A DNA stretch of 64,000 bases from Planctobacterium marinum (GTDB lineage Bacteria > Pseudomonadota > Gammaproteobacteria > Enterobacterales > Alteromonadaceae): positions 4,712,001 through 4,776,000 of the forward strand of contig NZ_AP027272.1 of the NCBI RefSeq assembly GCF_036322805.1, given 5' to 3'. The position numbers and the translations under genes are program-made. How positions within the stretch are numbered: the first letter of the stretch is position 1; each line of letters begins with the position of its first letter. Positions 38,575 to 47,537 of the stretch are shown here, piece by piece. Under the pieces are notes generated by a model. That model ran no database searches. It worked only from the letters and a program-made list of their open reading frames with translations, and had not been told where the DNA came from.

Positions 38575-39957
38575 TCAGAGGGTTTGCTCACCTTTGAGGC
38601 CAATAGAGAATTTCTCCAAATAGGCGTTCGGTGCTTTACCGTTGTAGGTGATGTTGTCAATAAAATGGGTTTGTGGTGCGCGGAAACCGTCTTCGCTGGC
38701 AAAATCAGGGAAACCGTCTGCGCTTGCCAGGCCCTCTTCGATCAGATCCTGTGCCGCCTGAGCATAAATATCCGGGCGATAGACCTTTTCGGCGACATCG
38801 AAATACCATTCATCGGGCTTCTGCTCACTAATTTGGCCCCAGCGACGCATTTGCGTCAGGTACCAGATAGCATCCGAGTAATAGGGGTAAGTAGCGTAGT
38901 AGCGGAAGAAGACATTGAAGTCCGGAACCGGGCGCTTATCGCCTTTTTCGTACTCAAAGGTGCCGGTCATGCTATTGGCAATAACGTCCGCATCTGCCCC
39001 TACATATTGAGGCTTAGCCAGAATTTTCACCGCCTCAGGACGGTTCGCGTTGTCATTGGCATCCAACCACATAGCGGCACGAATTAAGGCTTTCACCAAA
39101 CGCTTGTGAGTATTGGGATTTTTATCTGCCCATTCCTTACTCACACCGAACACTTTTTCCGGGTTGTCTTTCCAGATTTCATAGTCCGTGATCACCGGCA
39201 CTCCAATGCCTTTAAATACCGCCTGTTGATTCCAGGGTTCGCCCACACAATAACCATAGATAGTGCCAGCTTCCATCGTCGCAGGCATTTGCGGTGGCGG
39301 AGTTACTGATAACAGTGCTTGTGCATCAATCTGGCCGCTGATATCCCCTTTGTGAGGCGCATAAAAGCCCGGATGAATATTGCCAGCGGCTAACCAGTAA
39401 CGCAGTTCATAGTTGTGCGTAGACACCGGAAATACCATGCCCATGTTAAACGGCTTGCCTTGCGCAATATAGGAATCCACTACCGGCTTTAACGCGTCTG
39501 CTTTAATAGGGTGCACTGGCTTGCCATTTTCATGGGGGATGTGCTGTTTCATCTGTGCCCAGATATCGTTTGATACCGTGATACCGTTGCCGTTTAAGTC
39601 CATGCTAAAGGCGGTAACAATGTGCGATTGTGTACCAAACCCAATCGTGGCACCCAAAGGCTGACCAGCCAACATGTGGGCCCCGTCCAGTTGTCCATCG
39701 ATCACTCTGTCTAACAGCACTTTCCAGTTGGCCTGTGCTTCCAGGGTGACGTACAAGCCTTCATCTTCGAAATAGCCTTTTTCGTAAGCAATGGCCAGTG
39801 GCGCCATGTCCGTCAGCTTAATAAAACCCAGCTTAAGCTCTTCTTTTTCTGGCCAATCCCCATCTGCGAATACCGCAGTCGACAGCAATGTTATGGATGA
39901 CATTGCCACGCACAGCGTGCGTTTAAAGTGCTTTAACCAATGTGTGCTTAACATCAT
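38575..39957 (-). CDS. nrtA: nitrate ABC transporter substrate-binding protein
   Basis: The 460-residue protein has a signal peptide (cut near VFA) and an NrtA/NasF-like binding domain: [21 protein letters not shown] near 37, [10 protein letters not shown] and [13 protein letters not shown]. It captures nitrate or nitrite in the periplasm for NrtBD. It is the first gene after the regulated leader at 39978-40140. Confidence 0.94.
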   Translation of the reverse strand: MMLSTHWLKHFKRTLCVAMSSITLLSTAVFADGDWPEKEELKLGFIKLTDMAPLAIAYEKGYFEDEGLYVTLEAQANWKVLLDRVIDGQLDGAHMLAGQPLGATIGFGTQSHIVTAFSMDLNGNGITVSNDIWAQMKQHIPHENGKPVHPIKADALKPVVDSYIAQGKPFNMGMVFPVSTHNYELRYWLAAGNIHPGFYAPHKGDISGQIDAQALLSVTPPPQMPATMEAGTIYGYCVGEPWNQQAVFKGIGVPVITDYEIWKDNPEKVFGVSKEWADKNPNTHKRLVKALIRAAMWLDANDNANRPEAVKILAKPQYVGADADVIANSMTGTFEYEKGDKRPVPDFNVFFRYYATYPYYSDAIWYLTQMRRWGQISEQKPDEWYFDVAEKVYRPDIYAQAAQDLIEEGLASADGFPDFASEDGFRAPQTHFIDNITYNGKAPNAYLEKFSIGLKGEQTL

Positions 39958-39977
39958 GTGTCCTCTTTTTTAAAGCC

Positions 39978-40027
39978 AAAAAAAAGCCCACAGCGCAAGC
40001 TTCAGTAAGAAGATTGTTCTGTGGGCT
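39978..40027 (-). terminator. leader terminator (attenuator) upstream of nrtA
   Basis: On the minus strand AGCCCACAG (40019-40027) pairs perfectly with CTGTGGGCT (39985-39993) and runs into eight T residues (39978-39985). It lies 21 bases before the nrtA ATG and would stop transcription unless prevented, which fits NasT antitermination. Confidence 0.88.
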
Positions 40028-40072
40028 GCTTTGCCTGTTCGATGCACTATCACCCGTTGAGAGCGCATCGAA
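40024..40072 (-). promoter_or_regulatory. ANTAR-type antiterminator hairpins in the nrtA leader
   Basis: On the minus strand a strong first stem TTCGATGC/GCATCGAA (40065-40072 with 40038-40045) is followed by GGC-AAAGCA-GCC (40024-40035). The second has a six-base loop with A first and G fourth, as in ANTAR targets. Its GCC arm is part of the terminator stem, so the two folds exclude each other. The second stem is only 3 bp, and the first hairpin's loop is not a clean hexaloop, so details are tentative. Confidence 0.72.
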
Positions 40073-40124
40073 GTATATTGTTTATGAGTTTCTTATTATT
40101 CTTATCAAACTCTAATTTTAAGAT

Positions 40125-40140
40125 TGCACACTTAGTGCCA
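40125..40140 (-). promoter_or_regulatory. sigma-54-type promoter of the nrtA operon
   Basis: The minus strand reads TGGCACTAAGTGTGCA, matching the -24/-12 pattern TGGCAC-N5-TTGCA with the GG-to-GC spacing correct and one mismatch in the -12 element. The predicted start is near 40114, giving a leader of about 157 bases containing the ANTAR hairpins and terminator. Confidence 0.75.
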
Positions 40141-40224
40141 ACTTTAAAAATCCTTTATTTTCAGTATCTTAATTTTGCCGGCTAGTTCTTTTGGTATACA
40201 GATAAGATCCTTTTAGTGCAATCA

Positions 40225-40241
40225 GGCACTACTGCGGTGCA
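40225..40241. promoter_or_regulatory. NtrC-like enhancer site
   Basis: The plus strand reads GGCACT-ACTGC-GGTGCA, close to the NtrC dyad TGCACC-N5-GGTGCA, about 90 bases upstream of the sigma-54-type promoter. That is normal enhancer spacing. It overlaps no gene and lies just past the nasS stop. Confidence 0.55.
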
Positions 40242-40253
40242 AATTAATACCAA

Positions 40254-41315
40254 TTAGTACACTTGAGAAACCACTTGCTGTAAATCGATGCTTGCATCGA
40301 GATGCGAACAACGCTGCATTTGTTGTAACAACCATATCCCTTGCTCCCGGTCCGCCTGATTATGTTGTTGCGATTGATGAAAAATGGTGTGCCCTTGCAC
40401 TTCGCGTGGCGCAGAACCTTGCTGCGTCAAACAACTATCGAGTAACGCTGGGGCAATATTTTCCAGTTCTGCGCCAACATAACCGGCTTCAGATAGCCAT
40501 CTGGCCGCTTCAAAGCGATTTGGCCCCCCGGTTAACCATTGGCAAGCTTGCCCCAATGCACGAGTGACCGCCAACAGAGTTTGCGGATGTTGTAACTGCC
40601 AGTTATTGGTGACGCCCAGTACCTTTTCCGGGGTGTTGTGCCAAATCTCTCGAGATGCAATCACGGTAACACCGATACCCGCTCTAACAGCCACCGCATT
40701 CCAGGGACTGCCAACACAGAAGCCGTCGATTTCATTATTGCCCATAGCCTGCACCATGCCGGAAGGTGGAATAATACGAATATCCACATCTTCCAGTGAG
40801 ATGCCGCCTTGATATAGCCAAGCGGCAAGTTGATAATAGTGGCAACTGTAGGGAAATACGGTAGCGAAACTCAACTTGTTTAATCCAGCAGATTTACGCT
40901 GCTCCACAATAGGCTTTAACAAGCTTGCGGACATAGGCTCTGCGAGCACGGTTTGTGCCAGAGCACTGTTGGCTGTCAAGACCTCCGAAAACAGTTGCGT
41001 TGAAAGCGTAATACCATTGCCGTTATAGCTCAATATCATGGGCACTGACATCTTTTCAGCGACATTACCCAAACCCAAATGCATAGCCAGCGGCATGGGC
41101 GCCAGCATTTGAGCCATATCCAGATAACCAGCTAATAACTTATCCCGTAATGTTGCCCATGAATTTTGCCTTTCCAGTTTGACTGCAAGCCCTTGCTGTT
41201 CAAACAGACCAAGCTTCTGAGCCACCACCAACGGCGCACAATCACTTAATGGCATAAACCCGATGGTCAGTTCCGTTTTATTTTGCTGTGCCATTGTTTT
41301 TTCTTGTTGCGCCAT
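40254..41315 (-). CDS. nasS: NasS, cytosolic nitrate/nitrite sensor
   Basis: The 353-residue NrtA-like binding protein has no signal peptide, the mark of NasS. The body starts LTIGFMPLSDCAPLVVAQKLG and keeps CVGSPWNAVAV, parallel to nrtA. In Paracoccus and Azotobacter NasS holds NasT inactive until nitrate binds. The N-terminus repeats a heptad, MAQQEKT-MAQQNKT, giving a second possible start. It begins 8 bases after nasT. Confidence 0.9.
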   Translation of the reverse strand: MAQQEKTMAQQNKTELTIGFMPLSDCAPLVVAQKLGLFEQQGLAVKLERQNSWATLRDKLLAGYLDMAQMLAPMPLAMHLGLGNVAEKMSVPMILSYNGNGITLSTQLFSEVLTANSALAQTVLAEPMSASLLKPIVEQRKSAGLNKLSFATVFPYSCHYYQLAAWLYQGGISLEDVDIRIIPPSGMVQAMGNNEIDGFCVGSPWNAVAVRAGIGVTVIASREIWHNTPEKVLGVTNNWQLQHPQTLLAVTRALGQACQWLTGGPNRFEAARWLSEAGYVGAELENIAPALLDSCLTQQGSAPREVQGHTIFHQSQQHNQADREQGIWLLQQMQRCSHLDASIDLQQVVSQVY

Positions 41316-41323
41316 AATTTAGC

Positions 41324-41926
41324 CTACATAGAGAGTGTGGTGATAATATCGATCATGTTTTTTGCGACCTGCTCCATGCGTTGACCATTATCCATGGCCA
41401 TTTTACGGATCATTTGATAGGCCTCGTTTTCAGAGAGATTTCGGGTTTCCATCAACAAAACCTTGGCTCTTTCAACCACCTTACGAGAGGCGAGTTCCTG
41501 TTGTGTTTCTTGTAGTTGGTTGCGCAGTGATTGCATTTGCTGAAAGCGTGCCACTGCGGCATCCAGGATAGACCGCACTCGCTTAGTATTCACTTCGCGA
41601 GTGACATAGGCGCTGACTCCACAATGCACAGATTGATTGATGGTGTTCGTATCTTCCTGTTCAGAAAACATCACGATGGGCTTGGGATTAAAACTATTCA
41701 GGGTGTGCAAAGAATCCAGAATATCGCGACTGGGTGATTCAATATCGATAATGATCACATCCGGTTGCAACGCATCCACCTGCTTTAGCAATGACACATC
41801 AGCACCAATCATGTGCTCCACCAGATATCGAGATTTGTCCAAGGCAGCAGAGAGCGCCACAGCGCGCTGTGGGTCATCATCAATAAGCAGGACCCGTAAA
41901 GGTTGCTGCGGTTCAGATTCAGACAT
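41324..41926 (-). CDS. nasT: NasT, ANTAR-domain antiterminator
   Basis: The 200-residue protein has an N-terminal receiver (DDD at 16-18, D61 at the phosphosite) and a C-terminal ANTAR domain (about 130-195; KVVERAKVLLMETRNLSENEAYQMIRKM region) that binds paired hairpins in leader RNA. It is the expected partner of NasS and of the leader before nrtA. The receiver is likely controlled by NasS binding rather than phosphorylation. Confidence 0.93.
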   Translation of the reverse strand: MSESEPQQPLRVLLIDDDPQRAVALSAALDKSRYLVEHMIGADVSLLKQVDALQPDVIIIDIESPSRDILDSLHTLNSFNPKPIVMFSEQEDTNTINQSVHCGVSAYVTREVNTKRVRSILDAAVARFQQMQSLRNQLQETQQELASRKVVERAKVLLMETRNLSENEAYQMIRKMAMDNGQRMEQVAKNMIDIITTLSM

Positions 41927-42106
41927 GACTTAAAAGAGACAAATGAACAATTGTAAACACATCAGGAGCTTGATTAAGCAACTCCTGCGCCATTCGCCTT
42001 TATCTATTTAATTCAAACACTTAGATTACACCAGAGACCATTACCACAGCACCTGACGCACTGTTTTGGGGCATATTTCATAAAACGGGCACAAGATTAA
42101 AGAGCA

Positions 42107-42697
42107 CTAGCTTTTTAGCGTTTGTAAACACTCTTGCCATTGTGCTGGGTTATTGGCGTTGTGAAACGCAATTTGATAATTGCTCTCAATAGACTCGGCC
42201 TCCAGCGCACGCAGCACTCTCCAGATAGAGGGATTTTCACCGGATCGCAGCAGCTCGGTTGCACAGTTGAAGGCTTGCTGTGGCTGATAAATTAACAGAG
42301 GCAAACATTGCTCAGTAAAATAAACACTGGCCTGCCTACTGGCGGCTTCTAACACCAACAGCTGTAACAGGTCAGCCGTCATTAGAGGCATATCAACGGG
42401 CAAAATCAACAAGGGATTATCAGCACTGTGTTTGAGCGCGCCCTGAATTCCTGAGACGGGACCGCGTCCAGGATAGTCCTCTATAAAACCAGTTCCTTGA
42501 GGTGCATCATTATGATTGATTAAGACCTGCTCAGCGCCTACGGAAGATAACAACTGCGCGGCATTTTTCATCTGGCTATTGCCGTTTGGAAGCAGTAACA
42601 ACGCTTTATCCTGTCCCATCCGAGAGGAGCGCCCTCCAGCCAAAACAAGTCCGTTAAATTTAAAATCTGCCTGTTGGCCGGTACTCGTTTGAATCAT
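42107..42697 (-). CDS. mobA: molybdenum cofactor guanylyltransferase MobA
   Basis: The 196-residue protein has the nucleotidyltransferase signature LAGGRSSRMGQDKALL near 19 and the metal-binding LPVDMPLM near 98. It links GMP to Mo-molybdopterin, producing the bis-MGD cofactor of NasA. Its location upstream of nasT on the same strand fits the nitrate locus. Confidence 0.94.
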   Translation of the reverse strand: MIQTSTGQQADFKFNGLVLAGGRSSRMGQDKALLLLPNGNSQMKNAAQLLSSVGAEQVLINHNDAPQGTGFIEDYPGRGPVSGIQGALKHSADNPLLILPVDMPLMTADLLQLLVLEAASRQASVYFTEQCLPLLIYQPQQAFNCATELLRSGENPSIWRVLRALEAESIESNYQIAFHNANNPAQWQECLQTLKS

Positions 42698-42775
42698 GAA
42701 TAACTAAACCTGCAATTCTTTATTACACAGCGTATGATCGCATACTACTGAATATTTGAATCGGAAAATACCCGT

Positions 42776-43507
42776 ATGTTCCCGGAGTTAGACAGTACCT
42801 GGCTTATTTGTGCTCTGGTATTGTTTTTAGGCTGCACCATTCAAGCCGCGGTTGGATTTGGTATGGCAATTGTAGCTGCGCCAGTGATGGTTATTCTCAA
42901 ACCTGAATGGGTACCCTACATTTTGGCAGTTTCAGCCTTTGTTGTGAGTTTAAGCGGCGCCTGGCAACAACGAGCTGCCATCCAATGGCGAGCCATGACT
43001 CCTGCTTTTATCACGCGTTTACCCGGTACAATTGTAGGTACCTGGTTGCTCTTGATCATGTCAGTCAGCGTACTGCAAATAACGGTAGCCGCGATGGTAC
43101 TGCTCACCGTGGTTGTATCGCTGTGGTTAAAACCATTTCCGGCCAATGCCACCAATTTAGGTATTGCCGGATTTGTTTCGGGAATTACCGGCACCACCAC
43201 CAGTATCGGTGGTCCACCGATGGCATTAGTCATGCAGCATGGCAGTGCGGTTACTGCCCGCGCAAACTTGTCCGTCTATTTTGTTTATAGTTGTATTATC
43301 AGCCTGATCGGCTACCAACTGGCTGGGTTACTAAACTCTTCAACCTTGTTAGTTAGTTTAACTATGGTGCCAATTGCCCTGCTGGGTTTTGGGGCTGGCA
43401 AACAATTACAACGTCACGTTGATAACCGCTTCCGCCCTATCCTGTTAACCGTGTGTAGCCTGTCCGCGGGTTTTGCCCTGATTAACACCATAAGTGAGCA
43501 ATTCTGA
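42776..43507 (+). CDS. TauE/SafE-family membrane exporter
   Basis: The 243-residue protein has about eight helices, with the family pattern GCTIQAAVGFGMAIVAAPVMV near 20 and the repeat GFVSGITGTTTSIGGPPMAL near 132. The family exports sulfite or organosulfonates; the substrate here is unknown. First of four tightly spaced plus-strand genes, divergent from mobA. Confidence 0.9.
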   Translation: MFPELDSTWLICALVLFLGCTIQAAVGFGMAIVAAPVMVILKPEWVPYILAVSAFVVSLSGAWQQRAAIQWRAMTPAFITRLPGTIVGTWLLLIMSVSVLQITVAAMVLLTVVVSLWLKPFPANATNLGIAGFVSGITGTTTSIGGPPMALVMQHGSAVTARANLSVYFVYSCIISLIGYQLAGLLNSSTLLVSLTMVPIALLGFGAGKQLQRHVDNRFRPILLTVCSLSAGFALINTISEQF

Positions 43508-43509
43508 GT

Positions 43510-44064
43510 ATGACGGAGCAAGAAGCACAACAACAAATCAGTGAATGGCTACAGGCTGATCACTTTCGCATGCAGGTACTTCGCACTGTTCAGACGTTGG
43601 GCTTACCTGAGTGTTACGTGGCAGCGGGTTTTTTACGCAACCTTGTGTGGGATCAGTTGCATCAAAAAGCGTCATCAGAACTTAATGATATTGACATACT
43701 GTACTTCAATACGGTGCACTCAGAAGATGAAAAGTACGCTGAACACATTTTGCTGCAACAGTTTCCGACAGTTTCATGGGATGTAAAGAACCAGGCCAGA
43801 ATGCATTTAAAACATCAACATACGCCCTACGCTAGTTGTGCTGAGGCGATGTCTTGTTGGCCAGAAAAAGAGACCGCCGTCGGTGTTAGATTAGGCTCAG
43901 ATCAGCGATGTGAATTCATCGCCCCATGGGGGCTAAGCTTTTTGTTTGATTGCTGCATAACATGGAACACCAAAAGACCCTTGTCGCTTTTTCAACAACG
44001 AGTGGAGAGCAAGCAATGGCTAGCGCGTTGGCCGCGCCTGACTTTACGGATGAACAATGACTAA
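43510..44064 (+). CDS. nucleotidyltransferase-family protein (DUF925-like)
   Basis: The 184-residue protein has AAGFLRNLVWD near 38 and NDIDILYFN near 59, the acidic pair of a nucleotidyltransferase core (D60, D62). Substrate unknown. It begins 2 bases after the TauE stop and its end overlaps the YdcF gene by 8 bases, so one operon. Confidence 0.85.
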   Translation: MTEQEAQQQISEWLQADHFRMQVLRTVQTLGLPECYVAAGFLRNLVWDQLHQKASSELNDIDILYFNTVHSEDEKYAEHILLQQFPTVSWDVKNQARMHLKHQHTPYASCAEAMSCWPEKETAVGVRLGSDQRCEFIAPWGLSFLFDCCITWNTKRPLSLFQQRVESKQWLARWPRLTLRMNND

Positions 44065-44623
44065 AATCTCCAACCTTGACGCAAGCCACTTTCAGTGTGA
44101 GGCTGTTACTGTACTGTTGGGTTATAAAAATTCGCCAGAAGGGGAGTTGCACCCTATCATGCAGCAGCGCGCCCGGAAAGCGCAAGAAACCGCGCAAAAA
44201 TTTGAGACACCGATAGTGTGTACCGGCGGCTGGGGAGCAACTTTCAATCAACATGTTTTCCCACATGCTTTGCATGTGCAAAAATGGCTGCAAGCCAATG
44301 GCGTCAAATCTGAACAATTTTTACCTTACGCCGCCAGCCGTAACACCTGTGAAGATGGCAAACTCTGTGCCGACATCATTCGTTTATTTAAGATAAAAAC
44401 CGTCTATCTGGTGACGTCTGATTTTCACATACAGCGCGGATATTTGTGGCTGCGGCACTTTAGTCCTCAAGTCACCCTCATTCCCACGCCTTCTGAAACA
44501 GAGGCTCCCGGCGAGGAAATGCAAAAACTGCTGGTCCATGAACAACAGGCTAAGGCCCGGTTTTATCAGGATTTTCCCGGCACACCTTCGCTTGATGCGT
44601 TATACAATTGGAGTGAGCTTTGA
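44057..44623 (+). CDS. YdcF-family protein (DUF218, SanA/ElyC fold)
   Basis: The 188-residue protein has the DUF218 pattern: CTGGWGATF near 55, SRNTCEDGKLCADII near 94, and LVTSDFHIQRG near 117. YdcF binds SAM in E. coli; DUF218 relatives act in the envelope. This one lacks a membrane helix. Both neighbours overlap it by 4-8 bases. Confidence 0.88.
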   Translation: MTKISNLDASHFQCEAVTVLLGYKNSPEGELHPIMQQRARKAQETAQKFETPIVCTGGWGATFNQHVFPHALHVQKWLQANGVKSEQFLPYAASRNTCEDGKLCADIIRLFKIKTVYLVTSDFHIQRGYLWLRHFSPQVTLIPTPSETEAPGEEMQKLLVHEQQAKARFYQDFPGTPSLDALYNWSEL

Positions 44624-45336
44624 TTGAGGCAACAGCAAATCCCATGATCAAATTCAAAATGTTTGTATTGCTACTATTTACCAGCTTTCTGCTCAGTTTT
44701 GTTTATTTCCAAAAAGCGGCGCTTGCCTGTGAATTTGTAGCGGTGTCTCACTTTAACGAAGTATCACCCAATGTGTTTATCGATCAGAGCTTAACTCCAG
44801 CGCAACAAGCGCAGCTGTTGCAAGACATTCAGCGTGCGGTGAGCAGAGTAGCGGAGGTTTACGGTGCTCCCATTGCCACCCCAAGAATTATAGCTTCAGA
44901 GGATGCTCGATATAAAACCTTGGGATTTAACCCAACGGGCATGCAGACCTCGGGATTTTTCAGGGAATGTGTATTTATCGGTCCGAAAGGCCTGAATACC
45001 GATGTCATCGCTCACGAACTGGTACACGCCGAGGTGAGGTTTAGAACCAATCTGTGGGTAGAAATCACCCAACTTCCCGCCTGGTTTATCGAGGGCACGG
45101 GCATCCAGGTGGACTATCGGGAGCCATTTTTGCAGGAAAATATCGTCGTTTCTTCAGAGGATATTGCTCACATCAAATCCGTGTTCTATCTGAGTGATTT
45201 TCCTAACACTAGCGTCAAATATTACCAAGCCTCTCTACAAGCAGTAAAACCCATGAATCCAAAGTATCTCTACGAAGGTTTGCAGCGAATCAACAACGGC
45301 GAACCATTTACAACTGTTTTTAAGGATATAAATTAA
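44620..45336 (+). CDS. membrane-anchored or exported HExxH metalloprotease-like protein
   Basis: The 238-residue protein has an N-terminal hydrophobic segment (about 13-36). HELVH at 132-136 and a downstream WFIEG (E158) fit a gluzincin-type zinc site (H132, H136, E158; catalytic E133). No family name recognised. The TTG at 44620 has GGAG six bases upstream and overlaps the YdcF stop (TTGA); an ATG at 44644 is the alternative. Substrate unknown. Confidence 0.75.
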   Translation: MIEATANPMIKFKMFVLLLFTSFLLSFVYFQKAALACEFVAVSHFNEVSPNVFIDQSLTPAQQAQLLQDIQRAVSRVAEVYGAPIATPRIIASEDARYKTLGFNPTGMQTSGFFRECVFIGPKGLNTDVIAHELVHAEVRFRTNLWVEITQLPAWFIEGTGIQVDYREPFLQENIVVSSEDIAHIKSVFYLSDFPNTSVKYYQASLQAVKPMNPKYLYEGLQRINNGEPFTTVFKDIN

Positions 45337-45368
45337 TAATCTTGTCCCTGTGACAGAATAGCCATTAT

Positions 45369-45495
45369 TGTAGGTTCGCATTTATGCGGACAACGATGGT
45401 TGACTCACATGGCCGATTTTTGTTCCCTACAAAATCGGCATTCACTCCATCCTTAGAGATCACCCATTTTTGTTCCCTACAAAATCGGTGCGCAG
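45369..45495. repeat. cluster of palindromic and direct repeats after the metalloprotease gene
   Basis: GTTCGCAT/ATGCGGAC forms a hairpin near 45373-45391. A 23-base unit containing TGTTCCCTAC occurs twice, at 45416-45438 and 45466-45488, exactly 50 bases apart. In the first copy it is flanked by CCGATTTT and AAAATCGG, forming a stem. This looks like a dispersed intergenic repeat rather than a CRISPR. Confidence 0.7.
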
Positions 45496-45497
45496 AT

Positions 45498-45522
45498 AAA
45501 AAAGGCAGCTTATTGCTGCCTT
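45498..45522 (-). terminator. rho-independent terminator of the M1 peptidase gene
   Basis: On the minus strand AAGGCAGC pairs with GCTGCCTT across five bases and is followed by TTTTTT. It lies just past the stop at 45540. On the plus strand the same stem lacks a T-run. Confidence 0.85.
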
Positions 45523-45539
45523 CGGTAAAATATTGAAGG

Positions 45540-47450
45540 TTACTGCACGTAACCTTCGTTGGCACTGATTGTTAACGGGTGATAGCCCACTTTCGCCACA
45601 TCAAAAGCTTTTTTGGCGAAGGCTTTACCCTCGGGTGTTTTGGACAGAGCCGCGTAAAGTGGTTTTACTAATTTATTGCGACCTATCGTAGTGAGATAGT
45701 CATAGAGTCTGTCCCATGCCACCTTGTAGTCATTATTGATGGCGTGTAACAGCCAACTGTGCGCAATTTCATTGTTTTGATAACCCGTAAAATTAAATAC
45801 CGCATCCAGCTCTGACATCTGCTCCACAGTCATGGTCTCAGGCAGATTATCAACAAAATATTTCCACTGATGGTAGTTCCAGTTGGCCGTATTGATATCC
45901 GCGGCCTTCTCCTCACCCGATAGCCAGGCTTTATGGGCATTATCCACAACGGTAAAGGCATCTGAGCTGGCGGTTGGTGCTCCTGCCGGAATACCTGGCT
46001 CAAAGATCCATTTCAGAATCCGGGCTTTATCCAGCTGCTGTGGATATTGCGCTAACAAGGTTTCATCCAGGTAAGTAATAAACTGCTCTGTGGTAATACT
46101 CTGGAATGCAAAGTGCTCAAAATAATTCAGTAGGAACTGGTCGAAGTTATCACGACCGATTTTATCTTCAAGTTCGCGTAAGAAAAGGGCACCTTTTTCG
46201 TAGGGGATATTACTGAATACATCGTCGGCATCGCGACCGCGCAGATCAATGGCCAGAATTTGGTCTTTCTCTGGCAGTTCGGCAATATCCGCAGCGAGAT
46301 CCTGGGCACCTAGTACTAATTCCATGTTGTAGCGATCAGTGCCATAGATGAACTCCATAATGCGATAGGTCAGATAGGTGGTGAAACCCTCGTTTAACCA
46401 TAGATCACGCCAGGTGGCGTTGGTAATGGTGTTGCCCGACCAAGAGTGAGCCAGCTCGTGAGCAATGAGTGCCACCAGCGACTTATCCCCAGCAATAACC
46501 GTTGGTGTGATAAAAGAAAGACGGGGGTTTTCCATACCTCCAAACGGGAATGAAGGCGGCAGTATCAGTAAATCGTAACGTCCCCAACTGTACTCCCCAT
46601 AGCGCTTTTCCGTTTCGATAAGCATGTTTTCGGTATCTTCAAACTCCGCCGCTGCACGCGCTAACCAACTGGCTTCGGCGTACACACCAGTACGCTCACC
46701 CATGGACTGAAATTGCAGGTCTCCCACGGCCAGGGCGATTAAATAGGAAGGGATAGGTTGCGGCATATTAAACTCATACACGCCGTCTCGCTCGGTATCC
46801 GGATCGTTCGCCGCACTCATCACCGCCAGTAATTCTTTCGGCGTTCTGATCACCGCATCATAAGTAACCCGTGCTTTTGGCGTATCTTGTAATGGAATAA
46901 AGCTGCGCGCGTGAATTGCCTGGGCTTGAGTGAATAAAAACGGATGCTGTTTGCCCGCAGTCTGTTGTGGTGTTAGCCACTGCACACCAGACGCATCAGG
47001 CGAGGTTTCGTAGGCCACGGTTACTTTATTGACATCTTTCGGCACACTGACTAAAAGCGGCGTACCTAAATAAGGATCCTCTTCTAGCAGGGAAAAAGGC
47101 ACCTTTTTATCACCGGCTGTCACCGCGGTCATGGTCAAATCGCGGGTGTCCAAAATTAGCCGCTTAACATCGGCTTTTATCTTTTCTAAGGTTAATTCTG
47201 CTGTACCAGCTAATACTTTCCGCTCAAAATCCACAGTCAAATCCAATGACACGTGGGTTACCTTCATCTCATCCGGGTTAGACAGCGAATGATAATCTTT
47301 ACCCACTTGAATATCAGTTTTAGCGGATTTTTGTTTTTCCACTTTTGCTGTTTCAGAGGATTGCGTGGTCAACGTCTCAGAGTGTTCATTCTTACTACAG
47401 CCAGCCAGCGCCAGCAGTACAACTAAAGAAGCAAGTATTTGTTTTTTCAT
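45540..47450 (-). CDS. M1-family aminopeptidase lipoprotein
   Basis: The 636-residue protein has a lipoprotein signal (LLALAGC, acylated Cys near 18) and an N-terminal beta-domain. The catalytic domain has FGGMENP and HELAH at 331-335 (zinc ligands H331, H335, E354 in NEG), and a helical C-terminal domain as in LTA4H-like enzymes. It trims N-terminal residues of peptides in the periplasm. It is read alone. Confidence 0.93.
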   Translation of the reverse strand: MKKQILASLVVLLALAGCSKNEHSETLTTQSSETAKVEKQKSAKTDIQVGKDYHSLSNPDEMKVTHVSLDLTVDFERKVLAGTAELTLEKIKADVKRLILDTRDLTMTAVTAGDKKVPFSLLEEDPYLGTPLLVSVPKDVNKVTVAYETSPDASGVQWLTPQQTAGKQHPFLFTQAQAIHARSFIPLQDTPKARVTYDAVIRTPKELLAVMSAANDPDTERDGVYEFNMPQPIPSYLIALAVGDLQFQSMGERTGVYAEASWLARAAAEFEDTENMLIETEKRYGEYSWGRYDLLILPPSFPFGGMENPRLSFITPTVIAGDKSLVALIAHELAHSWSGNTITNATWRDLWLNEGFTTYLTYRIMEFIYGTDRYNMELVLGAQDLAADIAELPEKDQILAIDLRGRDADDVFSNIPYEKGALFLRELEDKIGRDNFDQFLLNYFEHFAFQSITTEQFITYLDETLLAQYPQQLDKARILKWIFEPGIPAGAPTASSDAFTVVDNAHKAWLSGEEKAADINTANWNYHQWKYFVDNLPETMTVEQMSELDAVFNFTGYQNNEIAHSWLLHAINNDYKVAWDRLYDYLTTIGRNKLVKPLYAALSKTPEGKAFAKKAFDVAKVGYHPLTISANEGYVQ

Positions 47451-47537
47451 TATTTATCCTCAAGTCAGGTGAGACTCAAAAAAATGCAGGCCCAATAGTG
47501 CGCCATTGCTGTTTTTTGCTCAATAAAAATTTAACTC

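Noticed and set aside
38290-39087. 265-codon plus-strand open frame
   Set aside because: It runs antisense to nrtA, whose protein match is strong, and has no ribosome-binding site or recognisable domain.
41964-41988. CAGGAG/CTCCTG hairpin upstream of nasT as a second attenuator
   Set aside because: No T-run follows on the minus strand and no ANTAR-type loop is seen. It may be a simple leader hairpin.
45411-45510. Repeat pair considered as a minimal CRISPR array
   Set aside because: There are only two copies, the unit is itself palindromic with an AT-rich stem, and no cas gene is in the window.
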